DNA from: Chitinophaga sancti
GTDB taxonomy: Bacteria; Bacteroidota; Bacteroidia; Chitinophagales; Chitinophagaceae
DNA: 64,000 nt
Assembly: GCF_034087045.1 (NCBI RefSeq)
Contig: NZ_CP139247.1
Coordinates: 4,118,001 to 4,182,000, forward strand
Reading direction: 5' to 3'
Of this stretch, positions 18,759-27,226 are shown in pieces (position 1 is the first letter of the stretch; every line of letters starts with the position of its first letter). Both the position numbers and the translations under genes were made by a program. The notes under the pieces are model-generated. The model saw only the letters and a program-made list of their open reading frames with translations. It searched no databases and was not told the DNA's origin.

Positions 18759-19286
18759 TTGAAGACCATACTGAGTGGTACACAAGTGGCCATCACTGTT
18801 GACAGACTCTGTCACCAGCTTATCGAAAATCATGGAGACTTCTCCAAAACTGCGCTGATCGGACTTCAGCCCAGAGGCATTTATCTGGCAGACAGAATCT
18901 ATAATACCCTGCAGAAGCTGCTGCCAGGCGTAAAAATCCAATATGGAAGAATTGACATCACCTTTTATCGTGATGACTTCAATAAAGGGAAAGCACTCCA
19001 TGTGCCTAACGAAACCGCTATCGATTTTTCAATTGAAAATAAGAAAGTAGTATTGATCGATGACGTGCTGTACACCGGCCGTACCACCCGCTCCGCACTG
19101 GATGCAATGCTGGATTTCGGCAGACCTTCTGAGGTGGAACTGCTTGTATTGATAGATCGCCGGTTTACCCGCGAACTACCTATTCAGGCTGACTATGTAG
19201 GGCGTACCATTGATGCGGTCAATTCGGAAATGGTGAAAGTGCGCTGGAAGGATCGTGACGGGCATGATGATGTTATTATTGAGTAG
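18759..19286 (+). CDS. pyrR: PyrR: pyrimidine regulator / uracil phosphoribosyltransferase
   Basis: Phosphoribosyltransferase-fold protein of 175 residues. It has the PRPP loop VVLIDDVLYTGRTTRSALDA (about 88-107) and PyrR-type motifs RGIYLADRI and LIDRRFTRELPIQADYVGR. In Bacillus PyrR binds pyr mRNA and causes attenuation; in other groups it may act mainly as a uracil phosphoribosyltransferase. The open frame begins at an ATG at 18669, but its first 30 residues are unlike any PyrR; a TTG at 18759 gives the usual MKTILSGTQV start. pyrB follows after 118 bases, supporting a pyrimidine role. Confidence 0.88.
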   Translation: MKTILSGTQVAITVDRLCHQLIENHGDFSKTALIGLQPRGIYLADRIYNTLQKLLPGVKIQYGRIDITFYRDDFNKGKALHVPNETAIDFSIENKKVVLIDDVLYTGRTTRSALDAMLDFGRPSEVELLVLIDRRFTRELPIQADYVGRTIDAVNSEMVKVRWKDRDGHDDVIIE

Positions 19287-19363
19287 CAGCATAACGTCTG
19301 GTCGGGAATGAGGGAGGTGTAACATCAATTTCGAATAATTTTACCACACCGTCCGGATATTGA

Positions 19364-19396
19364 TTTTGGGTTTTGTATTCAGGTCATTTATATTTG
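19364..19396 (+). promoter_or_regulatory. Promoter of pyrB
   Basis: -33 TTTTG (19364-19368), 20-base spacer, -7 TATATTTG followed by C (19389-19396). The -7 ends eight bases before the pyrB ATG, so pyrB can be transcribed apart from pyrR with almost no leader. Confidence 0.65.
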
Positions 19397-19404
19397 CATC
19401 TTAA

Positions 19405-20334
19405 ATGTCATTATCAGTAAATCATCTCCTCGGAATTCGCGGTCTGAAGCGTCAGGATATAGAACTTATCTTTCAAACGGCTGATCAGTTCAAAGAGGTT
19501 TTACAGAGACCTATCAAAAAAGTTCCTACGCTCAGGGATACTACCATCGTTAATTTATTTTTTGAAAATTCCACCCGCACCCGTATCTCCTTCGAACTGG
19601 CGGAGAAACGCCTCGGTGCCGACGTAGTGAATTTTTCAGCATCAGGATCTTCGGTATCAAAAGGTGAAACCCTCATCGATACTGTAAACAATATCCTTTC
19701 CATGAAAGTGGACATGGTAGTCATGCGACACTCAGCCAGCGGTGCGCCACACTTCTTATCCAAACACATTGATGTACCTATCGTAAACGCCGGTGACGGG
19801 ATCAACGAACACCCGACCCAGGCGCTGCTCGATGCCTTCTCTATCAGGGAAAAGCTGGGTACCGTAACAGGAAAGAAAATCGCCATCTGCGGCGATATCA
19901 TGCACTCCCGCGTAGCACTGTCCAACATCTACTGCCTGAAGCAACTGGGCGCAGAGGTAACGGTTGTCGGTCCGCCTACACTCATCCCTAAGCACATGCA
20001 GGAAGCTCTGGGTGTAAACGTCAGCTACGACATCCGCGAAACACTGGAATGGTGCGATGTGGCAAACGTACTGCGTATACAACTGGAAAGACAAAATACA
20101 CCGCTCTTCTCTTCTCTGCGAGAATACTCACTGGCTTACGGTGTAAACCGCCAGCTGCTGGATAGTCTGAAGAAAGAAATCGTGATCATGCACCCTGGCC
20201 CGATTAATCGCGGCGTAGAGTTAAGCTCTGATGTAGCTGACTCCGGACATTCTATTATCCTGAACCAGGTGGAGAATGGGGTAGCAGTTCGTATGGCGGT
20301 TTTGTACCTGCTGGCAGGGAAAAAAGAACACTAG
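19405..20334 (+). CDS. pyrB: Aspartate carbamoyltransferase catalytic subunit
   Basis: Condenses carbamoyl phosphate with aspartate in pyrimidine synthesis. The 309-residue protein has the carbamoyl-phosphate motif FFENSTRTRISFE (about 53-65), HPTQALLDAFSIRE (about 137) and the late HPGPINRGVE (about 265). Length is normal for PyrB. No pyrI regulatory subunit is adjacent. The nearly leaderless promoter leaves little room for a PyrR attenuator in front of pyrB. Confidence 0.96.
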   Translation: MSLSVNHLLGIRGLKRQDIELIFQTADQFKEVLQRPIKKVPTLRDTTIVNLFFENSTRTRISFELAEKRLGADVVNFSASGSSVSKGETLIDTVNNILSMKVDMVVMRHSASGAPHFLSKHIDVPIVNAGDGINEHPTQALLDAFSIREKLGTVTGKKIAICGDIMHSRVALSNIYCLKQLGAEVTVVGPPTLIPKHMQEALGVNVSYDIRETLEWCDVANVLRIQLERQNTPLFSSLREYSLAYGVNRQLLDSLKKEIVIMHPGPINRGVELSSDVADSGHSIILNQVENGVAVRMAVLYLLAGKKEH

Positions 20335-20360
20335 ACAATACTAACAAACCCAATAAATAG

Positions 20361-20395
20361 AAACGCTTTTACCGTTTGGTAAATGCGTTTTTTTT
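20361..20395 (+). terminator. Terminator of pyrB
   Basis: Stem AAACGC(T)TTTACC / GGTAAA(T)GCGTTT with a four-base loop, running into eight T. Separates pyrB from the convergent SusC-like gene. Confidence 0.9.
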
Positions 20396-20411
20396 ATACT
20401 TCCACCCCTCT

Positions 20412-23400
20412 CTAAAATATCGCATTCATCCCCAACGTAAACGACCTGAAAAACGGATACTGATACCCCGTATTCGCCGCCTGCTCGGGGTCATAATACC
20501 TGATCTTCATCTTATTGATCTCCCACAGATCCTGCCCTGAAAAATACACCCTCAAACTACTGATCAATGGTTGCCCATGTGTAAATCTGAACGTATACCC
20601 TAACTGCAAATTCTTCAATCGTATATAGGCCGCATTCATCACCCAAAAAGAACCAGGCACCAGGTTCTGACTATACCCATTATATAACCTCGGAAACGCC
20701 GCATTTGTATTCTCCGCCGTCCAGTAATCCGCATGTATCTGCCATGGCTGCTGCCACCCTTCTACAAATGGCATACTATACTTCGCCGGCACTATCACCT
20801 TCCGCTCCCCAATCCCCTGGAAGAACACTGAAAAATCCAACCCCTTCCACGAAAATCCCGCATCAAACCCGTATGAATACCTCGGCTGTGAACTACCTAA
20901 ATACACCAGATCCCCATGATCTGCTTTCGTATTGGTACCACCATTAATGATCCCATCATTATTCTGATCCACATATTTCAGATCTCCCGCAGCTGTAGCC
21001 GTACTCTGAAATGCATGTGCATTTACTTCATCATTACGCTGGAAATATCCCTCCGCTTTATACCCTAAGATCGCATTATAAGGCAATCCTTCCAGTCCTT
21101 TATTATTCCCTGGCAGCCATGCTGTATTCCCATTCGATTGTAAGATCTTATTCTGGTCGTCAAAAAGATTCGCATTCACCCAATAACTAAACGGTCCCCT
21201 GTTATCTCTCCACCCAATATTCAATTCCCATCCCCATGACCGCATACTGGCAATAAAGAAAGAAGGATAAGCATAATTATAAGGTGGTAAAGTCTGTTCT
21301 GCTATTTGTATACGCGGATTGTGCTTCTCAAAATAATCCGCTGTCACGGTCAGGCGGCCTTTGAGGAATGCCATGTCTAACCCTGCATTCGTCGTATTGA
21401 TCGTCTCCCAGTTATTATTCCCCGGCATATACCTATCCGTATAATCCTCGTTCAACAATGGATACGCCTGCGGATATTTCAGCTGATCACGATAGTTATA
21501 ATCGTTCAATCCGGACCGCCAGTTAAAGTTCCCTAATAGCCCCCATGAAGCCCTCAGTTTAAACTCATCAAAGATGCGGAAGGTGTGGTTAAACCACTTC
21601 TCATTATTCAATCGCCAGCCCGCAGAGAAAGACGGGAATATATGCTGGCGGGTGATTGAATTCATGGTAGAACTGTTGTAATACAGCCTTGCTGCCACCA
21701 CATTCGCTTCCACCAGGTACCGGTCATTAAAATTATAATTCAGCCTTGCAAACAGGGATCCCTGTGAGCCGGAAGCTTTGTACCAGCGAATATCTGCCCA
21801 TGTAGGCTGGTTAAATTCCAGTGTAGCAATCTCATTGTCCGATACATTGTAGAGAGAAGAGATCTTCTGGCGCTGATAATGACTCTCGTAAGCATAGCCT
21901 CCAAGAATGTGGATGGTATTCAGTTTGCCGGCAGGAATATCATAATCTGCCAGTAACTGCAGGCTATGCTGTACTTCCAGCTGATCGCCTCTTTTCAGAG
22001 AGTTCGGATCATTGATGCTGTTTACATACCCATTCCCGTTATAGTAATTGATCGTTTGCTTGCCAAGCCCATCGTAGTAATGCGTGATCTGCGGACTGTA
22101 CACTGCTTTCAGCGTAAGCCCCTTCACAGGATTCTCTGCTTTCAGGCTAAAGGTCGCATCAGCAAAAGATGTTTGTTCATCCCGTTTACCTCCATCCTTT
22201 AAGAGCGAAATAGGGTTGTAACCGCTTGTATAATTGCTTGTATTGGGCACATAAGTCGGAACATTGCCCGGTGCCTGGTATAAATAATTCAATAAACCAT
22301 TGTACCCATCCACACGATAGCCGGGTGATTGCGTATGACTCTTCGCATACTGCAAACTCGTTTCCAGGCTGATCATATCGCTGAAACGGTTATTGATATT
22401 CAGTTGAACGTTATTCCTGTTAGTATTATCAGGCCCGGTATTAAACAAGCCCTGGCGGGAAAACTGTCCTAATGACAACATATATTGGTGATCTGCAGAA
22501 CCACCACGTGCACTGATATTAAAATTGGAAACGGAACTATTCTGACGGGTCACGTTTTCCAGCTGATCATTGTCGAAATAATATTTATAATCTCCGTTGC
22601 CATCAGCAATTGCTCCAACAGCAGGGTCTTTCAGGTAACCGATTTCCTGGTCTGTCCAGATGGGATCCATGCCGGCATTAGCCGCTGCCTGGTTTTGCAA
22701 AGTCGCTGCCTGCCAGGAGTGCATGCGTTTGGGTAAGTTGATGGGATGCTCTATACCAAAGAGGCTATTGTATTCAACACTGATCTTCCCTGGTTTCCCT
22801 CTCTTGGTTGTTACGAGTACCACGCCACCAGCGGCCTGCGGTCCATATATACTCGCAGCGGCAGCATCTTTCAGTACGGAGATAGATTCAATATCGTTGG
22901 GATTGAGTAAGGTGATGGAACCGGGTGCACCATCTACAAGCACGAGTGGATCGCTGTTATTGCCGGAGGAGAGGCCCCGGATCTGGAGATTAAATCCTTC
23001 TTTGCCGGGTTGTCCATTCAGACGGGTTACGAGCAGGCCGGGTGCTGTGCCTTGCAGGGCGGCGAGTACATTCGTTACAGGACGGCTTTTGAGGCGGCGT
23101 CCTTCTACTTTGGCAATAGACCCGGTGATGTTTGCTTTGGTCTGTATACCATATCCTATAATGACGAGATCATTCAGAATTTTGGTATCGCCTGCCAGCA
23201 ATATATCCAGGTTTCTTCTTTGTTTGAGTGGTATTTCCTGTGGCTCGTATCCGATGAGTGAAATCTGTAAAACAGCATCTCCATTATTCACCGTCAGTTT
23301 GAACCGACCTGTTTCATTGCTGCTCACGCCATTTCGCGTCCCCTTTTCCCTGATAGAAGCTCCTGCCAGTGGCTTTTCTCCATCGGAAATGACACCTGAT

Positions 23401-23822
23401 ACCGTGAATACTTCAGGTTCCGGTTTGGTCTGAATTTTCTGTATTCCGCTCACAGGGGCGGATTGCAGGATCGGGTAGACGATAATTTGTTTATTCCTGA
23501 CTTCAAATGCGTATTTGCTACCTGAGAATAACTGTTGCAGCACGGTATTCAATGGCTGATGATCAGCATTGATGGTGATGCTCCTGGAATTTTCTATGAC
23601 GGTGGAGGAAATTGCGAAGGTAAGGCCGGTTTGTTTTTCGATGAGGCGTAGTACCTGGCGGAGGGGAGTGCGGGTTACTTTCACGGATACGTGAATCGTG
23701 TCAGCATCCTGGGCCTTCACTAATGGGCATGCCAAAAGAAGCCCTATACATGCACAAAAAAGTGCGATGTACCAGCGCTTAGTAAAAGCGGCCTTCCGGA
23801 GTGCCTTATGAGTTTCCTGCAT
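20412..23822 (-). CDS. SusC-like TonB-dependent outer-membrane receptor with STN domain
   Basis: Large transporter (1136 residues) importing an oligosaccharide or other ligand across the outer membrane. Order: signal peptide (1-38), secretin/TonB N-terminal STN domain (about 44-117), carboxypeptidase-like beta-sandwich (about 138-215, with GEKPLAGASIREKGT), TonB-dependent plug (about 222-335, GSIAKVEGRRLKSRPVTNVLAALQG and VLVDGAPGS) and a 22-strand barrel ending in the aromatic FTLGMNAIF. The STN domain marks a transducer signalling to the FecR protein encoded 15 bases upstream. No SusD lipoprotein gene follows; the next gene is convergent pyrB. The substrate cannot be predicted. Confidence 0.9.
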   Translation of the reverse strand: MQETHKALRKAAFTKRWYIALFCACIGLLLACPLVKAQDADTIHVSVKVTRTPLRQVLRLIEKQTGLTFAISSTVIENSRSITINADHQPLNTVLQQLFSGSKYAFEVRNKQIIVYPILQSAPVSGIQKIQTKPEPEVFTVSGVISDGEKPLAGASIREKGTRNGVSSNETGRFKLTVNNGDAVLQISLIGYEPQEIPLKQRRNLDILLAGDTKILNDLVIIGYGIQTKANITGSIAKVEGRRLKSRPVTNVLAALQGTAPGLLVTRLNGQPGKEGFNLQIRGLSSGNNSDPLVLVDGAPGSITLLNPNDIESISVLKDAAAASIYGPQAAGGVVLVTTKRGKPGKISVEYNSLFGIEHPINLPKRMHSWQAATLQNQAAANAGMDPIWTDQEIGYLKDPAVGAIADGNGDYKYYFDNDQLENVTRQNSSVSNFNISARGGSADHQYMLSLGQFSRQGLFNTGPDNTNRNNVQLNINNRFSDMISLETSLQYAKSHTQSPGYRVDGYNGLLNYLYQAPGNVPTYVPNTSNYTSGYNPISLLKDGGKRDEQTSFADATFSLKAENPVKGLTLKAVYSPQITHYYDGLGKQTINYYNGNGYVNSINDPNSLKRGDQLEVQHSLQLLADYDIPAGKLNTIHILGGYAYESHYQRQKISSLYNVSDNEIATLEFNQPTWADIRWYKASGSQGSLFARLNYNFNDRYLVEANVVAARLYYNSSTMNSITRQHIFPSFSAGWRLNNEKWFNHTFRIFDEFKLRASWGLLGNFNWRSGLNDYNYRDQLKYPQAYPLLNEDYTDRYMPGNNNWETINTTNAGLDMAFLKGRLTVTADYFEKHNPRIQIAEQTLPPYNYAYPSFFIASMRSWGWELNIGWRDNRGPFSYWVNANLFDDQNKILQSNGNTAWLPGNNKGLEGLPYNAILGYKAEGYFQRNDEVNAHAFQSTATAAGDLKYVDQNNDGIINGGTNTKADHGDLVYLGSSQPRYSYGFDAGFSWKGLDFSVFFQGIGERKVIVPAKYSMPFVEGWQQPWQIHADYWTAENTNAAFPRLYNGYSQNLVPGSFWVMNAAYIRLKNLQLGYTFRFTHGQPLISSLRVYFSGQDLWEINKMKIRYYDPEQAANTGYQYPFFRSFTLGMNAIF

Positions 23823-23837
23823 TTTCTCCGGAAGTAC

Positions 23838-24848
23838 TTAATAAATTTCTACGAGGCTATCTTTCTGTACGGTATGTACCTGCAGTGTTTTTGACAGGAT
23901 GTCCAGTACTTCAGAAAGGGATTCCTTATGGAAGGTAGCGATCAGCTTTTTATCGGCCAGCTCATCACCTTTTAGTACGATGTGTACTTTATAATAATCT
24001 TCGAGTATGTCGGCCACTTCTGACAATGAGGCATCGTCAAAGGTGAGCTGACCAGTTTTCCATGCGATTGGATTATTATTTCTATGGTGACGGGTGGTGA
24101 TGCTTTCGCTGGCTAGTAGCATATCGGCTTCCTGGCCAGGGATGAGGATCACAGATTTGTTCCTGTTCTTGTAAATAGCTCTTACTTTACCACTCTGTAC
24201 AAAGACTTTTACTCCTTGTTTGGTTTCTTTCACATCGAAGGAGGTACCGAGTACTTCAATGTCCACATTTTTCAGGTGAACGGTGAATGGTTTTTCAGGC
24301 ATATGCTTTACATCTACGAATACTTCCCCTTGTTGTACGTATACTTCGCGGGTATCACCTTTGAAGTGGCGGGGGTATTTGACAGAAGTATGTGCATTCA
24401 GATAGAGCCTGGTACCGTCTGGCAGCAACAGGCTATCTTTATTTTGTGCGGTTTGTTGGGTCGTATACATTGGCTGACGGACCAGGAGGTAAGTTCCTGC
24501 CATCAGCAACACGGAGGCTGCTGCTGCCCACCAGTAACGGTGTACAGGTTTCCGCATCTTTATAACGGGAGTTGAATTGGATGTGACTGGGGTAAGGGTA
24601 CTGTTGCCGGAGAGGACTTCTTCCGTAGCTAACAGGGTTTCAAACCTTTGCCATTGTTGCGTGGTATTGTAGGTAGCTGCTGTAGGCAACAGATCGTCGC
24701 CCTGCCATAAGGCTTTGGTTTCTAAGAAGATATCCAAATTGGCAGCATCCATCTGCAACCATTCATCCAGTGAACGTTTGTGCTCCTCATGTCCTGGTTC
24801 TTCCAGGTAGCGGATAACGACATCGATATCAGGTTGCTGTAGTTTCAT
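23838..24848 (-). CDS. FecR-type anti-sigma factor
   Basis: Inner-membrane signalling protein of 336 residues. N-terminal cytoplasmic part (about 1-85, DUF4880-like) binds the sigma factor, one membrane helix at about 100-116 (WWAAAASVLLMAGTYLLV), then the periplasmic FecR domain (LLPDGTRLYLNAHTSVKYPR, about 142-161) and a C-terminal DUF4974-like domain (LTFDDASLSEVADILEDYYKV, about 262). It sits between the ECF sigma gene and the SusC-like receptor, the usual cell-surface signalling triad. The start lies 30 bases downstream (minus strand) of the shared motif at 24878-24891. Confidence 0.92.
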   Translation of the reverse strand: MKLQQPDIDVVIRYLEEPGHEEHKRSLDEWLQMDAANLDIFLETKALWQGDDLLPTAATYNTTQQWQRFETLLATEEVLSGNSTLTPVTSNSTPVIKMRKPVHRYWWAAAASVLLMAGTYLLVRQPMYTTQQTAQNKDSLLLPDGTRLYLNAHTSVKYPRHFKGDTREVYVQQGEVFVDVKHMPEKPFTVHLKNVDIEVLGTSFDVKETKQGVKVFVQSGKVRAIYKNRNKSVILIPGQEADMLLASESITTRHHRNNNPIAWKTGQLTFDDASLSEVADILEDYYKVHIVLKGDELADKKLIATFHKESLSEVLDILSKTLQVHTVQKDSLVEIY

Positions 24849-24877
24849 CTCTTACTATTAATACAATCAAAAATAAA

Positions 24878-24891
24878 CTTACCATTAGTCC
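24878..24891 (-). promoter_or_regulatory. Motif shared with 25720-25733, upstream of fecR-like gene
   Basis: Minus-strand GGACTAATGGTAAG, 30 bases before the fecR-like ATG. The identical 14-mer occurs on the plus strand at 25720-25733, on the far side of the sigma gene. Function unknown; could be a transcript-start or sigma-dependent element. Confidence 0.4.
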
Positions 24892-24950
24892 CCGGGGAAA
24901 AATTTTAACATTTTCTTGGGCGCCTATATATATATTATATGTATGCCCCT

Positions 24951-25493
24951 CTACTGCTGATTGAGCAGTCCCAACCTAATTTTTTTGAGTGCGGTGGTAA
25001 GGTGTGTGTATACCGTATTGATGGAAATATTTAACTGCTGCGATATCTCTGCGGGTGACAATCCTTTAATGCGACTCATCTCAAAGACCCGTCTGCACTG
25101 TTCGGGCAGTTTTTCTAAAATGGAGAGATACTGGGCTTCCAGTTCTTTATGTTCCAGCAGGAGGTGCTCAATGGTGCCCGGTTCCTGCGTTTGTTGCTGT
25201 TCTTTTGCGTATGCCTGCTGCCTTTGGGTCTTTTTGATACGGTTCAGGCAGGTATTTACTGTAGCTCTGGCCAGATAGTGCTGAATAGGAGCGCGCTCAT
25301 CCAGGTTTTCGGCAGTGCGCCACAGGTTCAGAAATACATCCTGCACAATGTCCTGCGCCTCTTCCTGATCTTTCAGGTAGCGCAAGGCAATGTTGAACAT
25401 GGATGGCGAAAACTGATTGAATATAATTTCAAAAACTTGTTTATCCCTGTTCCGAACCCCGGTAACTATATCTGTATTGTTGAGCGGCAGCAT
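24951..25493 (-). CDS. ECF RNA polymerase sigma factor of the FecI/SusC-associated type
   Basis: Sigma-70 family member of 180 residues. Region 2 is FNIALRYLKDQEEAQDIVQDVFLNLWR (about 34-60); region 4 is LPEQCRRVFEMSRIKGLSPAEISQQLNISINTVYTHLTTALKKIR (about 128-172). Such sigma factors are held by a FecR protein and released when the TonB receptor with an STN domain binds substrate, then transcribe the transport operon. First gene of the cluster, with 102 bases before the fecR-like gene. Confidence 0.92.
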   Translation of the reverse strand: MLPLNNTDIVTGVRNRDKQVFEIIFNQFSPSMFNIALRYLKDQEEAQDIVQDVFLNLWRTAENLDERAPIQHYLARATVNTCLNRIKKTQRQQAYAKEQQQTQEPGTIEHLLLEHKELEAQYLSILEKLPEQCRRVFEMSRIKGLSPAEISQQLNISINTVYTHLTTALKKIRLGLLNQQ

Positions 25494-25719
25494 CCTGTAA
25501 CTATCTTTTCATTCCATTTTTAAAATAAACTAAAATCGGCATTCAAAAACAGAATATAGCAAAATTATGGTTATTCTATCAATTATCCGGCTAATTGGGG
25601 GGATCAGCGGTCAGACAAAAAAAGCTAATAATTTTTTTATGCTTGTAAATGAGCCACTATGGCTGATCTTTTGGTTTTAAGCCCCCTTTTTTTAAAAAAA
25701 GGCAAGTTTTTTTTAAAAC

Positions 25720-25733
25720 GGACTAATGGTAAG
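25720..25733 (+). promoter_or_regulatory. Second copy of the GGACTAATGGTAAG motif
   Basis: Identical 14-mer to the minus-strand copy upstream of the fecR-like gene, here on the plus strand and pointing into the gene-free region with the candidate RNA. Confidence 0.4.
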
Positions 25734-25782
25734 GATATTAACGGTTGTATTATATATGTAGACAGTGAATAAGAAGCCGGCA

Positions 25783-25802
25783 TTTAGCAGGCGCCTGCTA
25801 AA
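25783..25802. repeat. Perfect 20-base palindrome
   Basis: TTTAGCAGGCGCCTGCTAAA reads identically on both strands. Possible protein-binding site or tiny cruciform; no gene starts nearby. Confidence 0.7.
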
Positions 25803-26029
25803 AATTATTTAAAGAGTAACCATTCTTTATTGAGGAAAGACAGAGTGGTATTGACAAATTGGGGAGGAAACCACTGCCTGAGGGCAGGGGAGATCGGAAG
25901 GCATGGATTTGCCAGTGATACGAGAGCGATCTGTATATATAATATATAGGTAAGCAGTCATACCACATTAATACCTGCAAAAGGCAGGTGCCTATACCTT
26001 AGATTATTACCAGAGATCATTATATATGA

Positions 26030-26146
26030 TGCACGAAGGGTACAAGTCCCCTTTTCGCACTCTGAAAACTTACAACTCCTAAGCATGATAGGAAAGTTGA
26101 GACCTGTAACAACCGGCCGGCTCTTTTGGGCCGGTTTATTTTTTTT
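26030..26146 (+). ncRNA. Candidate small RNA ending in a strong terminator
   Basis: Three predicted hairpins in a row: AAGGG/CCCTT (26036-26053), TCCTA/TAGGA (about 26077-26093) and the terminator AACCGGCC/GGCCGGTT (26111-26136) followed by T-rich sequence. A terminator with no protein gene before it suggests an independent transcript. No TAnnTTTG element is visible upstream, and no known RNA family is recognised. Confidence 0.3.
26111..26146 (+). terminator. Strong orphan terminator
   Basis: Eight-pair stem AACCGGCC / GGCCGGTT with a ten-base loop, followed by TA and a run of eight T. No recognised gene lies upstream on this strand. Confidence 0.75.
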
Positions 26147-26351
26147 ATCTATTTTGCTAAAAGGAAAAGATACCATACCCTGTCCCGCTATGCTTGCCAA
26201 TTTTAACGGGCGGGTATTTGGCCTCCTGATAACCTTCTATTTACAAACTGCATCCGTTCATTTTAGGGGTACGACTCTGAAATGAGCGGATTTTTTTTAT
26301 AAACTCCCCCCATACATTTCAGCGGGAATAACCCTAAAACCAGATTTTTCT

Positions 26352-26410
26352 TTTTACAACCAGCCGTTCACTCACTCCTCCTCTTTTACAACCAGCCGTT
26401 CACTCACTCC
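26352..26410. repeat. Two-copy direct repeat, period 32
   Basis: A 27-base unit starting TTTTACAACCAGCCG and ending in CACTCACTCC occurs at 26352-26378 and 26384-26410 with no mismatch seen. Confidence 0.85.
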
Positions 26411-26528
26411 AGCTCTACAGTTCATAAACTATCGGATTATTCTATTTACAAACTTCCCCCAATTATACCTGTTTCACAATCCCGGGAAGGCCGTATTTTT
26501 CTTTTACAAAACGCTGTAAATTCGCAGC

Positions 26529-26858
26529 ATGCGTACCATTATCTTTCTTATCATCTCCAACACGTTCATGACCTTCGCCTGGTATGGTCATCTGAAATTT
26601 ACAAATGTTGCTCTCTGGAAAGTTATCCTTGTCAGCTGGGGCATCGCCTTTTTTGAATACTGTTTCCAGGTCCCCGCAAACCGCCTGGGTGAACAGGAAG
26701 GCTTTTCCGGCTTCCAGCTCAAAACCATCCAGGAAGTCATTACCCTCTCCGTATTCGCCGTCTTTGCCATTTTCTACCTGAAAGAACCAATCAGGTGGAA
26801 TTATCTCGTGTCTTTTGCCCTCATCCTGGGCGCCGTGTACTTTATGTTTAAGAAATAG
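26529..26858 (+). CDS. DMT-superfamily membrane protein (DUF486)
   Basis: Small hydrophobic protein of 109 residues with four membrane segments (about 5-20, 28-45, 69-85, 90-107). MRTIIFLIISNTFMTFAWYGHLKF and PANRLGE..GFS..QLKTIQEVITL match the DUF486 family, which is related to small multidrug-resistance/DMT transporters. The transported substrate is not known. Isolated gene flanked by repeat-rich DNA on both sides. Confidence 0.82.
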   Translation: MRTIIFLIISNTFMTFAWYGHLKFTNVALWKVILVSWGIAFFEYCFQVPANRLGEQEGFSGFQLKTIQEVITLSVFAVFAIFYLKEPIRWNYLVSFALILGAVYFMFKK

Positions 26859-26865
26859 CCGCTCC

Positions 26866-27020
26866 GGCTATAGCAAAGCTTCGGTATAGTTTAGTTAAAA
26901 CTTTGGTCAAGCTCCGGGATAACTCCGGTTTAGTTTCGGTTAAGCTCTGGCATAACTCCGGCCAAGCTCCCGTCTAACTCCGGCATAACTCCGGTCTGGC
27001 TTCGGCATAGCTTCGATACA
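26866..27020. repeat. Degenerate short-period array
   Basis: About a dozen diverged copies of an 11-12 base motif of the kind AGCTCCGGNATA or AACTCCGGTNTA run from just after the DUF486 stop. The last copies form the left arm of the inverted repeat at 27001-27127. Confidence 0.75.
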
Positions 27021-27127
27021 ACTTCGTCACCAATCCAACATCAAAAGGGCACCTCAATATCCCCGGGATATACAAGTGCCCTTTTAGTGCCCTTATAGTA
27101 CCGAAGTTGTATCGAAGCTATACCGAA
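27001..27127. repeat. Nested inverted repeat (large hairpin)
   Basis: Outer arms of 26 bases at 27001-27026 and 27102-27127 are complementary at 25 of 26 positions. Inside them AAAAGGGCAC (27043-27052) pairs with GTGCCCTTTT (27076-27085), and ATATCCC/GGGATAT sits in the centre (27057-27071). It can fold as one long hairpin and lies just upstream of the PIG-L operon. Confidence 0.85.
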
Positions 27128-27194
27128 CCTTTACTATAGTTTCCCCCTCCCATTTCCTTTTATCACATTTTCATAAACACCTCCTTATTATCAC

Positions 27195-27202
27195 TATTTT
27201 TG
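27195..27202 (+). promoter_or_regulatory. -7 element of the PIG-L operon
   Basis: TATTTTTG matches TAnnTTTG and ends 24 bases before the ATG at 27227. It overlaps an upstream TTG codon that could otherwise be taken as the start. Confidence 0.5.
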
Positions 27203-27226
27203 AGCCTGTTTAAATCCTCGAAAGTA

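Larger units (their letters stand above)
25494..26528. other. One-kilobase AT-rich intergenic region
   Basis: No convincing protein gene. It holds the 14-mer at 25720-25733, a perfect 20-base palindrome (25783-25802), a short hairpin ACCTGC/GCAGGT at 25976-25992, a structured stretch with a strong terminator (26030-26146) and a 32-base-period direct repeat (26352-26410). The 66-codon open frame at 26085-26285 runs across the terminator and looks spurious. Confidence 0.6.

Noticed and set aside
19287..19404. PyrR-type attenuator between pyrR and pyrB
   Set aside because: No antiterminator/terminator pair with a T-run; a good promoter lies directly before pyrB instead.
22660..23433. 257-residue plus-strand open frame
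   Set aside because: Antisense shadow of the SusC-like gene; low-complexity Ser/Pro translation.
26031..26060. tRNA-like T-arm (GGGTACAAGTCCCC)
   Set aside because: The loop has the wrong length and T54/T55 context, and no matching acceptor, D-arm or anticodon arm lies upstream.
26085..26285. 66-codon open frame
   Set aside because: It runs through a strong terminator and T-run and has no family-like features.
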